Below are positions 35,424-47,223 of a stretch of DNA of 64,000 bases, piece after piece. Position 1 is the first letter of the stretch; each line of letters opens with the position of its first letter. The notes under the pieces are model-generated. The model had not been told where the DNA came from. It searched no databases and saw only the letters and a program-made list of their open reading frames with translations. The translations under genes and the position numbers were made by a program. Source of the stretch: Scenedesmus sp. ARA3. Lineage: Eukaryota > Chlorophyta > Chlorophyceae > Sphaeropleales > Scenedesmaceae. The DNA lies in contig RWJK01001840.1 in NCBI GenBank assembly GCA_004335835.1, forward strand, positions 62,001 to 126,000, written 5' to 3'.

Positions 35424-38400
35424 ATGGGGAACACGTACTCTAGCGCCAAGCCCTCCCTGCCAGCCCTTAACTTATCGAAGGTGCGTGGAGGGGCGTGAAA
35501 GCTGCACGGTCAGCAACAGCTGCAGTGTTGTTCACTTGGTATTGAACTGTGCATGGTGAAGCAGCTGTGGCCTGCAGATGCCCCAGCGCAGTTGTCACAC
35601 TTGCCTCCAAGCTGTTGTACTGCCCACTGACTTCTGCTGCACTGCTCTGCCTGCATGTACATTCAGGTCAAGCAGACACCAGACAATCCGGATGACTTGT
35701 ACATAGGTAGCAGCCATCCACAGCGTAATGTTGTTTCACTCTCTAGCGCTCGCCTTCCTGGAGCAGCACGCAAGCTGCCGCCAGCGCAACAGCTGATGAG
35801 CACGCAGGAAGGAGCAGCAGGCCCAGGCACGATGGAGCAGCAGAGCGGCCGCATAGCGAATAATATTGTTCCTAAGCCCCAGGTACCAGCGCTCAACCTG
35901 GGTAGGCATGGTGATGGCTTTGGCAGTGACCAGTCGCTGACAGCACGGGTGCCTGGCCACGGCCCTGGCAGCCTGCCGCATATACAGCGAGGCGCTCACA
36001 CCAGCCGGCCAGCTGCATACGGGGCAGCAGCAGGTGTGCAGCAGCAGTACGGCAGCGACACCATCAGGACCACGCCAGCAGTGGAAACGGGGCCCATCAC
36101 CCCAGCACAGGCGCTGAAGCGCTACGGGGAGTACCTCACTGCATATGAGCAGAGCGAGATCCTGCAGTACACACATGTGAGTTGCCGTTCTTCTGCATGC
36201 AATGTTGTAGAAACAATTAGCAGCTGCAATACCACGCAGTCTCCATGGGACTTCTGTGCGTTGTGAACAATAGTCACTGCTCCTGCTCGGCTGGTGGTTT
36301 GTTGGTGACATCTCCAATGCGCAAGAGCAGCGGCGCAGCATACTGTATGCAGAGCTGCGCGCTTCTGGCTGCTGCAGCTTGAAGTGGCTCCGCTGCTTTC
36401 AATATATCTTGGCAAACCATGCAGTTGTCTCACCTATGTTGTATGCATTTCAACATCCTCCATGTAACCATGTAACCATACACTCCACCTGCAGATCTGG
36501 TTCCTGGGCAAGGCCGATGTGCAGAAGATCAAGGGCAACCCGCACCTGCAGAAGACCAACTACGGCTACGATGATGAGCGCGGTGACTACCATGTGACAC
36601 CTCGCGACCACATCGCATACCGCTACGAGGTGCAAGGCGTGTTGGGCAAGGGCAGCTTTGGCCAGGTGCTGAAGGTGCTGGACTACAAGACCGGCAGCTA
36701 CAAGGCACTGAAGGTCATCCGCAACAAGAAGCGCTTCCATCACCAGGTACGCGTGTTCTACTGCAGCACGTGTGGCACATGCACACCTTACAAATTTCAC
36801 AGCGTCCGGCATGCAGGGCAGGGTAGGCGCCTTGCTATGTCACAGGTATAATCTGACAGTTGTCAAGAGCAGCAAAGTTCACGGCTGAGCAGCTTGTACA
36901 CATCCATCATCGCTGATGCTTGGAATTACAACGCTTGAGCTGCCAAATTTGACGTGATGTAAGTCATGTCTTGCAGGCTCAGGTAGAGCTCAAGGTGCTG
37001 GAGCACCTGCGGCAGCATGACCCTGAGGATGCGCACCACGTGATCCACATCCAGGAGCACTTCACATTCCGCAACCACCTGTGCATCACGTTTGAGCTGC
37101 TGTCCATCAACCTGTACGAGTTCATCAAGCAGAACAATTTTGCTGGGCTGAGCCTGCAGCTCATCAAGCGCTTCGCTGCACAGATGCTGGTGTCCCTCAA
37201 GTAGGTGTTGCCCAAGAATTAGCTAGGCTTTGTACAGCTTTCATGCTACAGCTGTCCTGCATCATGCTTGTTGTTGACCAAGGCAGACATGCACATGTGA
37301 GATTTTGAATGCAGCAAGCTTTCTTAATCCATGCGCAGCAAACCTGCACAGCAACAGGCTGTTGCTGCTGCTGCTGTCATTGCCGACCTCTGCAACATCA
37401 ACTCTGCAGATGCTGACCTGCTTGCCACCCCACCTATCATGCCATGCCTGCAGGTTCCTGCGGCGCCACAAGCTCATCCACTGCGACCTCAAGCCAGAGA
37501 ACGTGCTGCTGGTTGCACCGCAGCGCTCTGCCATCAAGGTCATCGACTTTGGCAGCAGCTGCTTTGTGAACGAGCAGATGTACACGTACGTGCAGAGCCG
37601 CTTCTACCGCAGCCCAGAGGTCATCCTGGGGCTGAAGTATGGCTGCGAGATCGACATGTGGAGCTTTGGCTGCATCCTGGCTGAGCTGTTCATGGGCTAC
37701 CCTCTGTTCCCAGGTGGGCAGCATTCAGAGGCACAGTGTGCGTGCTTTGATGGTAACACATTCCCTGCAACACTGTGAGCATACTTATACTACTGGTGCT
37801 TTTGCGCATGGCTAGTTGGTGAATATCATCCAGGTCGTGTTGTATTGTACCAACTTTGTGTTGCGTTGTTTGCTACTGTGCTCTGCCTTGCAGGCGAAGA
37901 TGAGACTGAGCAGCTGCTGTGCATCATGGAGATCATGGGTTTGCCGCCTGCCTACTTGGTCGAGTCAGCCAGCAGGAGCAAGGTCTTCTTTGACAGCCAC
38001 GGCAACCCAAGCATCGTGCCCAACAGCAGAGGTGAGGATGCAGCCTGCTGTGGCTGCTAACATCCCTGCTTAAGTGGCATATGTGCGACAGCTTTTAACA
38101 GGCACCCTTGGAAGTTTGTTGCTACATCTAAGCCTTATGACCGGCCTGAAAACTCTGATTCTGCTGCCGCCGCAGGCAAGGTGCGCAACCCCGGCTCCAA
38201 GTCCCTGTGGAGTGTGCTGCGCTGCCAGGACCCCGTCTTCGTGGACTTCCTGGAGAAGTGCCTGCGCTGGGACCCTGCCGAGCGCCTCACGCCCGAGCAG
38301 GCCATGGCGCACCCCTGGATGCAAGACCAGATGACCAACAGCCTAGGAAGCTTCAAGTGGGTGGCAGGCTTGTTGGGGGCTGTAACGCAATAGGGGTTGC

Positions 38401-39804
38401 ATGCCCAAAGCACAGCAACACATGGTGGCTCAGATCTGTATGTGATTCTGAGAGCCTCTTGCTCAAGCAAAGTCGCCAGGATGGGCGTACTGTTACGGTG
38501 GGCTCCTGTTGCTTGCCCAGCAATTGACCTTCGATGTGTCTGTCTTGCTACCCTGCAGGCAGACCAGCCGCACCCGCCAGGACCAGGCGCAGGCGCCCGG
38601 CGCGGGGAAGCTGCAGCCCACCAGTGTGATGGCAGCAGCAGCAGCTGCGCTCAACGCGGGCGGGGCCGTGGGCAAGGCTGCTGCCAAGGCAGTGGGCATT
38701 CCACTCAACACGCGCTCCAACTCAGGGGCGCTGTGCAGTGCAGAGTACCGCGACACCGCTGTGCCTGCGCAGCACAACTTTGCCATGGGGGTGCCAGCGG
38801 CTGCAGCTGCAGTGGCTGGCGGCGCCCCAGCAACTTGGCAGCAGCCCAGCATGCAGCAGATGCAGGTGGAAGGCCACGCGGCAGGTGCTGTGAACCACAC
38901 ACCAAGGGCACTGCATGCGGCGCCTTCTAACGACACTAGCCAGAGTGGCATAGACTGCACGCCTAGGCAGCACAGTGGCACTGCTGCTGGAGCTGCAGGC
39001 ATGGGCGCTGCTGGTCATGCTACGCTGTCTGCTGCAGCGCCAATGGTCACCACAGGCGCCACCGTGGCTGCCCGCCTCAGCAGCAGCAACATCAGCTTCA
39101 CCCCGCGCGACATGGAGACTGATGCACCAGGCCTGGGTGGACAGCAGTCCTCCGCAGGCATTGCAGTGACCAAGCAGCAAGTGGTGAGTGTGCTGGCCAA
39201 TGGACAGCAGCCGCAGGTGGTGGTGCAGCAGCAGCGTAGCAGCACGCATGACGTGCATGGCCCTGACCAGGCAGCGCTGATGGCGGCCAGCAACCTGATG
39301 AAAGCGCAGGCCAGCATGGCGGCAGCAGCAGCGGCAGCAGGCGGCAGCAGCAACAGCACAGCGCCCACCTACCTTGCCTCGACCGCACTGCAGGGGCAGG
39401 GCATGCTCAACATGGGTATTACGTTACCCCAGCAGCATCAGCAGCAGGCGGCGTTTGTCATGCTGCAGCGACAGCAGGCAGCAGTAGCCGCTGCCATGCA
39501 GCAGCAGCAGCAGCAGCTGCAGGAGGGAGCATGGGCCGAGCAGCAGGTGGCAGCTTCACAGCTGGACATGACAGCCCCAGGAGCAGCCAGCAGGGCGGCA
39601 GCAGTCCTGAGCAGCGCAACTGGTGTCAGCCAGCAGGTGCTACTGCAGCAGCTGCTGCAGCAGCAGGAGCTCGCAGCCATGGGCTATGGCGTCGGCTCTT
39701 CGGCCATCAACCAGCCAGTGCAGCCAATGCAGACTGGGCAGGAGCAATTTGGCGGTGCTGGTTCTGTGATGGTAGACAGGCTGCTGCCACGGCTGCAGAG
39801 ATAA
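35424..39804 (+). CDS. Class-2 DYRK dual-specificity protein kinase
   Basis: Eight exons in consistent phase: 35424-35480, 35667-36176, 36495-36746, 36977-37200, 37454-37713, 37894-38031, 38176-38356, 38559-39804; 955 residues. A DYRK-homology box precedes the kinase ([11 protein letters not shown]...IWFLGK...[10 protein letters not shown]). The kinase domain is about 234-530: GKGSFG loop (240-245), ALK lysine K262, HCDLKPEN with D359, DFG D379, and the activation loop [13 protein letters not shown] with the autophosphorylated Tyr equivalent at Y393. All catalytic residues are present. The N-terminus MGNTYSS fits N-myristoylation. The ~420-residue tail is Gln/Ala/Met-rich. Known: in Chlamydomonas, plant-type DYRKs (TAR1, STD1/DYRKP) control lipid and starch storage under nitrogen starvation. 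Which subgroup this belongs to is not settled here. Confidence 0.93.
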
Positions 39805-41822
39805 GGCTTCTGCTTGCGCTGTGGCTGTATGTTGTGTGAGGGCCTAGTGCGGGGCGCTGCTTTGACGCGCTACACAATGTGGGTGTCCAATTGTTGACGT
39901 GCATGCTCTTTGCTGCTTCATTGGACCCTGTGCTGGCCAGTCATCGATTGCTTCTTCTTTGTGCTGCTGTGCTGCAATCATTGTTGTCAGAGCTTGGCGG
40001 CAGGAGGTGTGACCTTACGCATGCATGCCAAGCAGGCGGCTGTGTTTGCAGCGCGGTTGAATTAGTTTTCGTCATCAGCGTATGTGATGCGCTTTGAGAG
40101 TTTTGCAGTGTGGTTCAGGGTGGGCGCCTGGGTTAGGTAGCTGGTAGGGTAGCTTTGCCATGCAGGATGGGCTGTGGCAGCCTCTGCACCTGACAGTCAG
40201 TCAGCCTGTTGTGTGGCAGGGCATCAGCATCTGCAGCAGGGCGCTGCAGCTGACAGCACTGAAAGAGTGTGTTTGCCCTGTCTGTCTGGCGCCATGTATG
40301 CTGGGCGCGCTTGCTCACCTTGGCATGCAGCTGTGTGCTGTCTTTGACATCCTTTAGGCAGAGAGTGTTGAACTGGGTATGCAGCTGGTCAGGGCTGTCA
40401 TGTTCCTCATCTTATCGCTGTCGCCTGGTGCAGCTTCTAGCAGATCCTGCACGGCTGCAGGTAAGATAGGATACGTTACTGGTGCAGGCAAGCACTGTTT
40501 TTTGACGACGCGATCACATACAGCAATTTCTCGTGCTTTGATGCTGGTGCTTCGGATGCAGGTTGCTTGAGACTGACTTGATGCTGCTTGTGACCCGACT
40601 CTGCATAAGCCATTTGGGTGTGTGACGTTGCTGAAACATGCAACTTGAGGTGCTCGCACCAAGTATGTTGCCAGGCAGAGATTGCTGTAGGATGCTTCAT
40701 GCGCATACATCTTCACCAACCAGTACACTTAGTGGCGTGCTTTGGTCATCATGGAAATCATGGCACAGTATGCCTGCAGATGCAGCATGTGAGACAAGTG
40801 GTGACCCTGCAACACTCAAGCTTGCTGGGCTGGTGTGCAGCTTGTCTGCCGCGCTGCCACTCCAGGTGAAGCTCTAGGCTGTTAGGTATCAGTGTGTTTT
40901 GGTGTGTGTCATTCATAGCATTGTGTTGTTGGTGTCTGCTGCATTCTTATGTCGAGTGAACTGGAGCAGCCAGCAGGGTCACCATGTAGCATCATGCCAA
41001 TGATTGCTTTGTGGTGACCTGCTTGTGGTAAGCCAACAAAAGGTTGGTAACTCCGCTGAATTTTGAGTGCGTATTTTCTCCTTCTTATTCTGCACCCGAG
41101 TTCGAGGGCTTTGGCATTGAGCACTGGCAGTCGGGGAGAATGGCGCCAGCAGGTTGGCCCAACCTCATCAAATCAGCGCAATGCGGTGGATGCATTGCTT
41201 TGACAATATGGCTGGCTGCCAGAGAGAACCTGGTGTCAACCACAAAAAAAAACAATGCCATGTGAGCAATCCTGGCCTTGAGCTCAGCTGGCGGGTACAT
41301 GCAGTTTGGGCTACGTGGCACACCTCCCATTACGCAGTGAAATGCTCGACAATGTCACATTGCCAGATAAGCGCGCAGCCAAGTCAGGGCTTTCAGTTTC
41401 AATTCAGCTATGACTTCAAGGTTGGTGGAGATGAAGAGATGGCCCCAACTGCAGCAGGCAATGGCGCCCTTTCAGAGCCCGCCACTAGAGGACCACCCGT
41501 CGCGAGTGTGCCGAATGATCTGCAGCTACATACAAAATGTTATCAAGTAACAAATTTTAAGCCCTGCAAAAGCTTTGCTGAGCGCGGGCAGAAGCAAGAG
41601 CTGGTCCCTGCACTGGTGCCTGTCAGGCCGGTCCAAATAACAAAGGGGTGCACTCAACTGCGCACCGCTATCCGCGCTGACGACATATAAGGAACCATCT
41701 GCCATCGCTCAACCAAAGACTTTGTTGTGCGTGCTCTCCATTACTCGCTGTTCAAGCTGTACGTGCTGGACACGTTTTTCGTGCTCACCTTCACAATCCT
41801 CTGTCCCTAATTGACCGTCACA
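39805..41822. other. Intergenic; one possible small coding fragment
   Basis: No confident gene. It contains the DYRK 3' region, the possible - strand exons at 40241-40421, and a 178-codon + frame at 41154-41690 of unknown type. The last ~130 bases are the 5' side of the malate dehydrogenase gene. Confidence 0.4.
40241..40421 (-). CDS. Possible exon pair, unrecognised
   Basis: On the - strand a hydrophilic frame (EEHDSPDQLHTQ, then FNTLCLKDVKDSTQLHAK) ends at 40319 with a GTGAGC donor. A CTGTCAG acceptor follows, then a phase-0 frame starting LQRPAADADALPHNRL and ending at a GTGCAG site near 40180-40241. The sequence has coding character without repeats, but no start, family or full gene could be assembled. 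It may be a relic. Confidence 0.25.
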
Positions 41823-42490
41823 ATGGCTTTCCATTGGAGCAGCAGGAAGCCCATGAGGGTCCTGATCACTGGTGCCGCAGGTGTGCCTAGGACTTCTGCT
41901 GTTGCGAAGCACGTGTGCAGCGCCGTTGGCCCTGGGCGATGCGAGCGGCGCTTTGAAACGTTTCTTACTGCGTTACAGGTCAGATCGGCTACGCCATAGT
42001 GGCCATGGCTGCCAATGGCGATATGCTGGGCCAGGACCAGCCTGTCATTCTGCACCTACTGGACATCGAGCCCGCAAAGCAAGCACTGCAGGGCGTGAAG
42101 ATGGAACTGATGGATGCGGCATACCCTCTGCTTGTTGGTGAGCACTTTCAAGAAGCTGCAATGAGAGAGGATAGTTACATGTGGGTCCGGCAATGCTTCT
42201 TCGTAAAGGCTGGGGGTGTCAGCAATGACCCATGCTGCTGCTGCGTCTGCTGGTAACCATCTAGTAACCAACACTCACTGAATGCTTGCAGCTCCCTGCA
42301 ACCAATGCAACTGGAAGTCGTGCTGTATTCAGCATAACACTGCATAGATCGGTGTGATACGTGCTGAAACCTAGCCGCCCCTGCAGCTCCCTTGCTGGCC
42401 ATGTACCACTCTCATGCCCGCATTGCTTCTCATCTGATGCCTGGGCCAAAACAGCCCCTGCCAAACTCTCCTGGCTGCTGTTGCTGCTGC

Positions 42491-42532
<42 letters not shown>

Positions 42533-42646
42533 ATGTTGTGCCCACCACTGACCTGCAGGAGGCCTGCGCGGGCGTGGAGGTGGCTGCGGTGGTGGGCGGC
42601 TTCCTCCAATGCCACACAACTCAACTCAACACCTCTTCCTCAACAC

Positions 42647-42677
<31 letters not shown>

Positions 42678-45109
42678 ATGTCGTGGCCACCACCGACCTG
42701 CAGGAGGCCTGCGCGGGCGTGGAGGTGGCGGTCATGGTGGGCGGCTTCCCTCGCAAAGCCGGCATGGAGCGCAAGGACGTCATGGCCAAGAACGTCAGCA
42801 TCTATGCGCAGCAGGCGCGGGCCCTGGAGGCGCACGCCAGCAGGGACGTCAAGGTGAGGCACAAGCGAAGGATGAGTGAGTGTTTATGTGTGTGGCAGGT
42901 GGACGGGCGGCTGGGGCGCAGGGACAGACGTGAAGGTGAGGCTTGTGTGGGGCCTGTGGGAGGTGTCTGGGGGGGGGGGTATGGGGCACATGCATAGCTG
43001 CTTGAAGCTGCTGCGGCGTGTGCAGGCGCATGCTACCATGCTCATTGGGCAATATCTTTTGGTCCGCACCTGTGTGCGCCACGCTGGACAGTCAAGCAGT
43101 GATGTGCCGCCTGCTGGATGGTTGTAGCTCTCACACCAGCTGGCCTTGCTCAGCACGCTGCACCTCGTCAGGCTGCCCAGCTCACACCTGGTTTTGATTG
43201 CTGCTGCTGCTGCTGCTGCTGCCGCTGCTGCAGATCCTGGTGATTGCCAACCCCGCCAACACCAACGCGCTCATGCTCAAGGAGCACGCGCCGAGCATCC
43301 CCGCAGAGAACATCACAGCGCTCACACGTCTGGACCACAACAGGGCACTGGCACAGGTAGGCGCTGCTGCTGCTGTTGTTGTACCTGCTCAGTTGCTTGA
43401 TTTGGGCGCCACAGCATCCGTCGGAGAGTGTATACGGACGCAGATGCATAGGTGCCCCTGCCCTGCTGTCCTGCTGACATCATGCTTACAGCCTCCCACT
43501 GCTGTCCCTGCTGCCACTCTCTGCACTTGCCCCTGCAAACCGCACCATGCCCTTTTCTTTTGCTCATGCTCACAGCTGCATTGTTGCACCTGCTGCTGTT
43601 CCCTGCTCCTGCACATCTGCTCTTGCGTCAGATCGCTGCACGCGCCGGCACACATGTGAGCAACGTGCGCAACGTGATCATCTGGGGCAACCACTCCTCA
43701 ACACAGTTCCCTGATGTCGCGCACGGCACTGTGGACGGCCGGCCCATCCGGGAGGTGCTGCGGGGTGAGGAGGACGCTGCCTGGCTGGACGGCGAGTTCG
43801 TGGAGACTGTCCAGCAGCGCGGCGCGGCTGTGATCAAGGTGAGTGGTCAACACTGTTGTTGACAGAGAGATTGCATGTGGATGCATGCAAGCAGGCGTGT
43901 TGTGTGTATTAAGTCAGGCGCGACTGCAACAGGCGGTGTTGCTGGTATGTGTGTGCTGCTGCTGGTGCGCAGCAAGAGCGTGTTCATAGAGCTACAAGCA
44001 GTGTCAGAGGAAGGCGCAGCCTGGCGGGATGGACGCGAGTGCGTGGCGACAGTGCAGCAGCGCGGCGCTGCTGTGATCAAGGTGGGCTGGGTTGATATTT
44101 GTTGTATGTATCTCTGCATCTCTATGGCGTGTGCATTGTGTTCAGTAAGATTGTGCGAGTATGTGGAGACTGTGCAGCAGCGCGGCGCAGCCGTGATCAA
44201 GGTGGGTGTTGTGGTGGGGATTTGGGGCACTGGGACTGCTGCAGGCTTGAGCGTTGCCCCCAGGGCTCGAGTGCTGCCGCAGGTTCTTGCATGCTCTCAC
44301 GCTCTCGCTCACGCACACGCCCTCGCAGCCAACAGAGACAGCATGCGTTTAACTTGTACAGCTTGTACATCCATGACTTGTCCCCCGCTACAGTCCACAC
44401 ATTGCAAAACATGTCACCGTGCACTTCTCACGCACGCAGTCTGTCCTTTCCTGTGTTGCTCTGCAGGCGCGTGGCCTATCATCAGCGATGTCTGCCGCCA
44501 GCAGCGCATGTGACCACATCCACGACTGGTTCAACGGCACGGCCCCGGGCAAGTGGGTGTCCATGGGCGTGTATGGCGACGGCAGCTACGGCCAGCCCGC
44601 CGGCCTCATCTACAGCTACCCAGTCACCTGCCAGCACGGCAAGTGGAAGATCGTGCAGGTGATTACTTGCTGTCTTTGCGCTTAACTGTGTTTGCCAGTT
44701 GTGTCAGCTGTCTACAGCTACCCAGTCACCTGCCAGCATGGCAAATGGAAGATCGTGCAGGTGGTTCAGCTATGAAATGAATCTTTCACGAGCAGTTTGA
44801 TCATGTTGTCTGTTGGTTTGGGTGAGGGTGAGCAGGTTTTCAGTTGCACGGCCAGCTTTGCCCAGTGCCTGGTGCAACAGCAGCTTTGAGGCAGCAGTCG
44901 CAACGGCAGCGGCAGCTCCTTCAGCAGCCTCGGCTGGCCTCACCCATTTGTGTGCTGCTGCTGCTGCTGCTGCTGTCGCTGCTTGACTGCAGGGCCTGGA
45001 GATCGACTCGCACTGCGCAGCCAAGCTGAAGGCGTCTGCAGATGAGCTGCTGGAGGAGAGGGAGCTGGCCCTGGCCTGCATCAGCGAGGCAGCAGCAGCA
45101 GCACAGTGA
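41823..45109 (+). CDS. MDH: Malate dehydrogenase (NAD), cytosolic type
   Basis: Seven exons in phase: 41823-41880, 41979-42137, 42678-42853, 43234-43356, 43632-43838, 44467-44658, 44993-45109; 343 residues. It interconverts malate and oxaloacetate with NAD. The Rossmann motif GAAGQIGYAI lies at about 17-26. The substrate loop [18 protein letters not shown] and the catalytic His in IWGNHSS (H193) are all present. The closest family is the plant cytosolic form, with no transit peptide, only about 10 extra N-terminal residues, so a cytosolic location is inferred. The Ala-rich C-terminus (EAAAAAQ) is unusual. The introns and 3' flank carry repeated partial copies of the exons, listed separately; the parent exons are intact. 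Confidence 0.93.
42533..42605 (+). pseudogene. Decoy copy of the head of MDH exon 3
   Basis: After a (CTG)n-CCAG acceptor identical in form to that of exon 3, 73 bases repeat its start ([17 protein letters not shown] versus [17 protein letters not shown]). The sequence then departs from the coding sequence just after GGF, with no donor. It lies 145 bases upstream of the real exon 3 (42678). Use of it would disrupt the substrate loop, so it is read as a decayed duplicate. Confidence 0.8.
44015..44206 (+). repeat. Two donor-side echoes of MDH exon 5
   Basis: The exon 5 tail ([12 protein letters not shown], donor GTGAGT) recurs, ending near 44081 ([13 protein letters not shown], donor GTGGGC) and near 44201 ([12 protein letters not shown], donor GTGGGT). 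Both keep frame and a usable donor. Confidence 0.85.
44713..44766 (+). repeat. Donor-side echo of MDH exon 6
   Basis: About 100 bases after exon 6 (ends 44658) the block TACAGCTACCCAGTCACC...GATCGTGCAG is repeated almost exactly and followed by GTGGTT. Confidence 0.85.
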
Positions 45110-45180
45110 TGACGCTATATTCAATAGTATTGTTGGTAGTGGCGCTTGCCTGCATGCATGCGGGTAAATGCGGCACAGTG

Positions 45181-45474
45181 AGGGAGCTGGCCCTGGCCTG
45201 CATCAGCGAGGCGGCAGCAGCAGCAGCACGGTAGTTTGCCAAGCTTGGTGCACGTTATTTTTGCCTTTTTGCTGCTCGTGCTGCTGGTGAGCTGCTGGCA
45301 GAGAGGGAGCTGGTGCTGGCATGCATCAGCGAGGCGGCAGCAGCAGCACAGTGATGACGCTATATTTAAAAGTTTTGTTGGTGGTGGCGCTGGCATGCAT
45401 GAGGCAGCGAAGCAGCGCGAGAGCTGGCGCTGGCATGCATCCGCAAGGCAGCATGGCAGCAGCAGCAGTACAAT
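45181..45474 (+). repeat. Copies of the last MDH codons with stops
   Basis: [14 protein letters not shown]... recurs at 45181-45234 (TAG) and as [16 protein letters not shown] at 45304-45354 (TGA), then as a decayed piece near 45415-45474. The 3' flank is also repeated: TGATGACGCTATATT follows both the true stop (45107) and the stop at 45352. The unit thus spans coding end and 3' untranslated region. Confidence 0.82.
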
Positions 45475-47223
45475 GCGGCACCGCAGGGCAGTGAGGCTGT
45501 TGTTGTTCACATATGCATTGAACACAGGAGGGGCCAGCAGCAGTGTAGTGACTGCACTGCTGCGTGCGCTGTGGTGGTTGTGCGTTTTCACACATGCCGT
45601 AATCGCATGCAGCCGCATCACTGGCTGCCTGGCTGTCTCACCAGGGCGCTGCTCTGTGCAGGATTCTTTTATACATAGGCATTTCTTCTGTTACATAGGC
45701 ATTACTGTGGAGAGCTGTTGTTGCGAAGCATCAAAGAGACATGAGACAATGCATTGCCAGCAGCACTGCTGCAGCAGCAGGCGCAGCGCACAGCCTGGCT
45801 TGATAGCTGCCTGTTCTTTTACCTGCCTAGGGTTTGCTGGTGGGGTTGCTCTATGTATTGAGCCGCAGCAAGCGTGGTGCTTTTCAAGTGCTTGGGACAC
45901 TATGAATTGTTTTGCAGGAGTCTTTATCTTGGTGGCTAGTCTCCATTGGCGACATGGCATGCATGCCATATGGCACAGCGGTGGCTAGCTTTGAAGCTGG
46001 ATGCGAAGGCGTTGAATTGAAAGCTGGACTTCAGGCGTTGCTCAGCAGCAGCCTTGGTGTGTTGCGGTAACATGTGCAAGCTGATGCGAAAAAAAAAACA
46101 GCTGACCTCGTCATGAGGGTGCCAGTTCAAACCTTACTTTGTTCAACGTCACAAGCGGCTGTGCCCTGCTGTGACCATGTGAGTACGCATTACTTTGCAC
46201 CTAGCCATGTGAATACGCCTATGTGTCGCATTGTGCTTGTAATGTGTGACCTGCAACTCAATACATTGTGAACATGCTGACTGAGCCTTTTCACCATGAT
46301 GGTGACAGGCGTACGCGTGCAACATGGCTTGGTGCTGCCGATGGTCCTTAGCAGACTGCAGAAATTGGCAGGAGTACTGCTTGAACATGCTATGATGTTT
46401 CGGAACATTTCATGTCTGTATTATTGAGAGGAGAGTTGATGATTGTGGTGTCACCCGCTGCTGCCTAAGACAGCTGGCCGGCAGTGATCCAGTGCGTCAA
46501 TTACATGGCGGAAACGAAGCAGCCAGATCACCGCACCTTAAGCAGATTCACGTATCAAATGTTGTGAGAGTTTTGGCTCTCTGCAGCTGCCTCCACCAGA
46601 CTCGTCGCGTCTAAGCCAGGCTGCGGCCCTGCTGTCATGAGCGACGTGGATTTGACGCCTGATCAAAGCTTGCAGAACCCAGCATAAAGTGACCACGTGA
46701 CACCACGCACAAACATGCTGCTTCATAACCCAGTACATGCAGCTGATCTTGCAGGATCAGGCCGGGATTGAGGGCTCCTGCTGACTAGACCGCAGGTAAC
46801 GCCGCTCTACTGCTCACAGGACCTCAAGGCTCCAGCAACAGCTGGAAGCTGTCGGAGTTTGTGTAGCTTGCAGATGTTTACACGTTGTGTGACAACGCGC
46901 CTGGCTGCTCGCTATTAGAGGCCGTTTACTCAACACGCGAATGCGTCAGCTGTGTCACAGCCTCAGAGGGACCGACATGCGTTGATTACCAAGAGTTGAT
47001 TGATACACTGGTGATACTTTGCTCTTGGCACCATTGGCCGCTTAACCATAGTAATGCCGGGAAGGCCAAACCTACTTGACATTTCTCCTCGATACAGCTC
47101 TTCCTGCATATAATTGCCGCAGTACTACCAAACATTCCGTCAATGCATTCGCCTTCGTGGCAGCAGTTTTGACTTCGGGGAGCCGTTCAACAGCGAACAG
47201 CAGTAGCAGTCAAGGTTGTTGGG
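45475..47223. other. Intergenic, no gene recognised
   Basis: Only short frames without coding character on either strand. The distal part contains the 5' region of the lipase gene. Confidence 0.45.

Noticed and set aside
41154..41690. 178-codon + frame upstream of MDH
   Set aside because: Contains a poly-Lys slip site (AAAAAAAA) and no recognisable motif; coding status cannot be supported.
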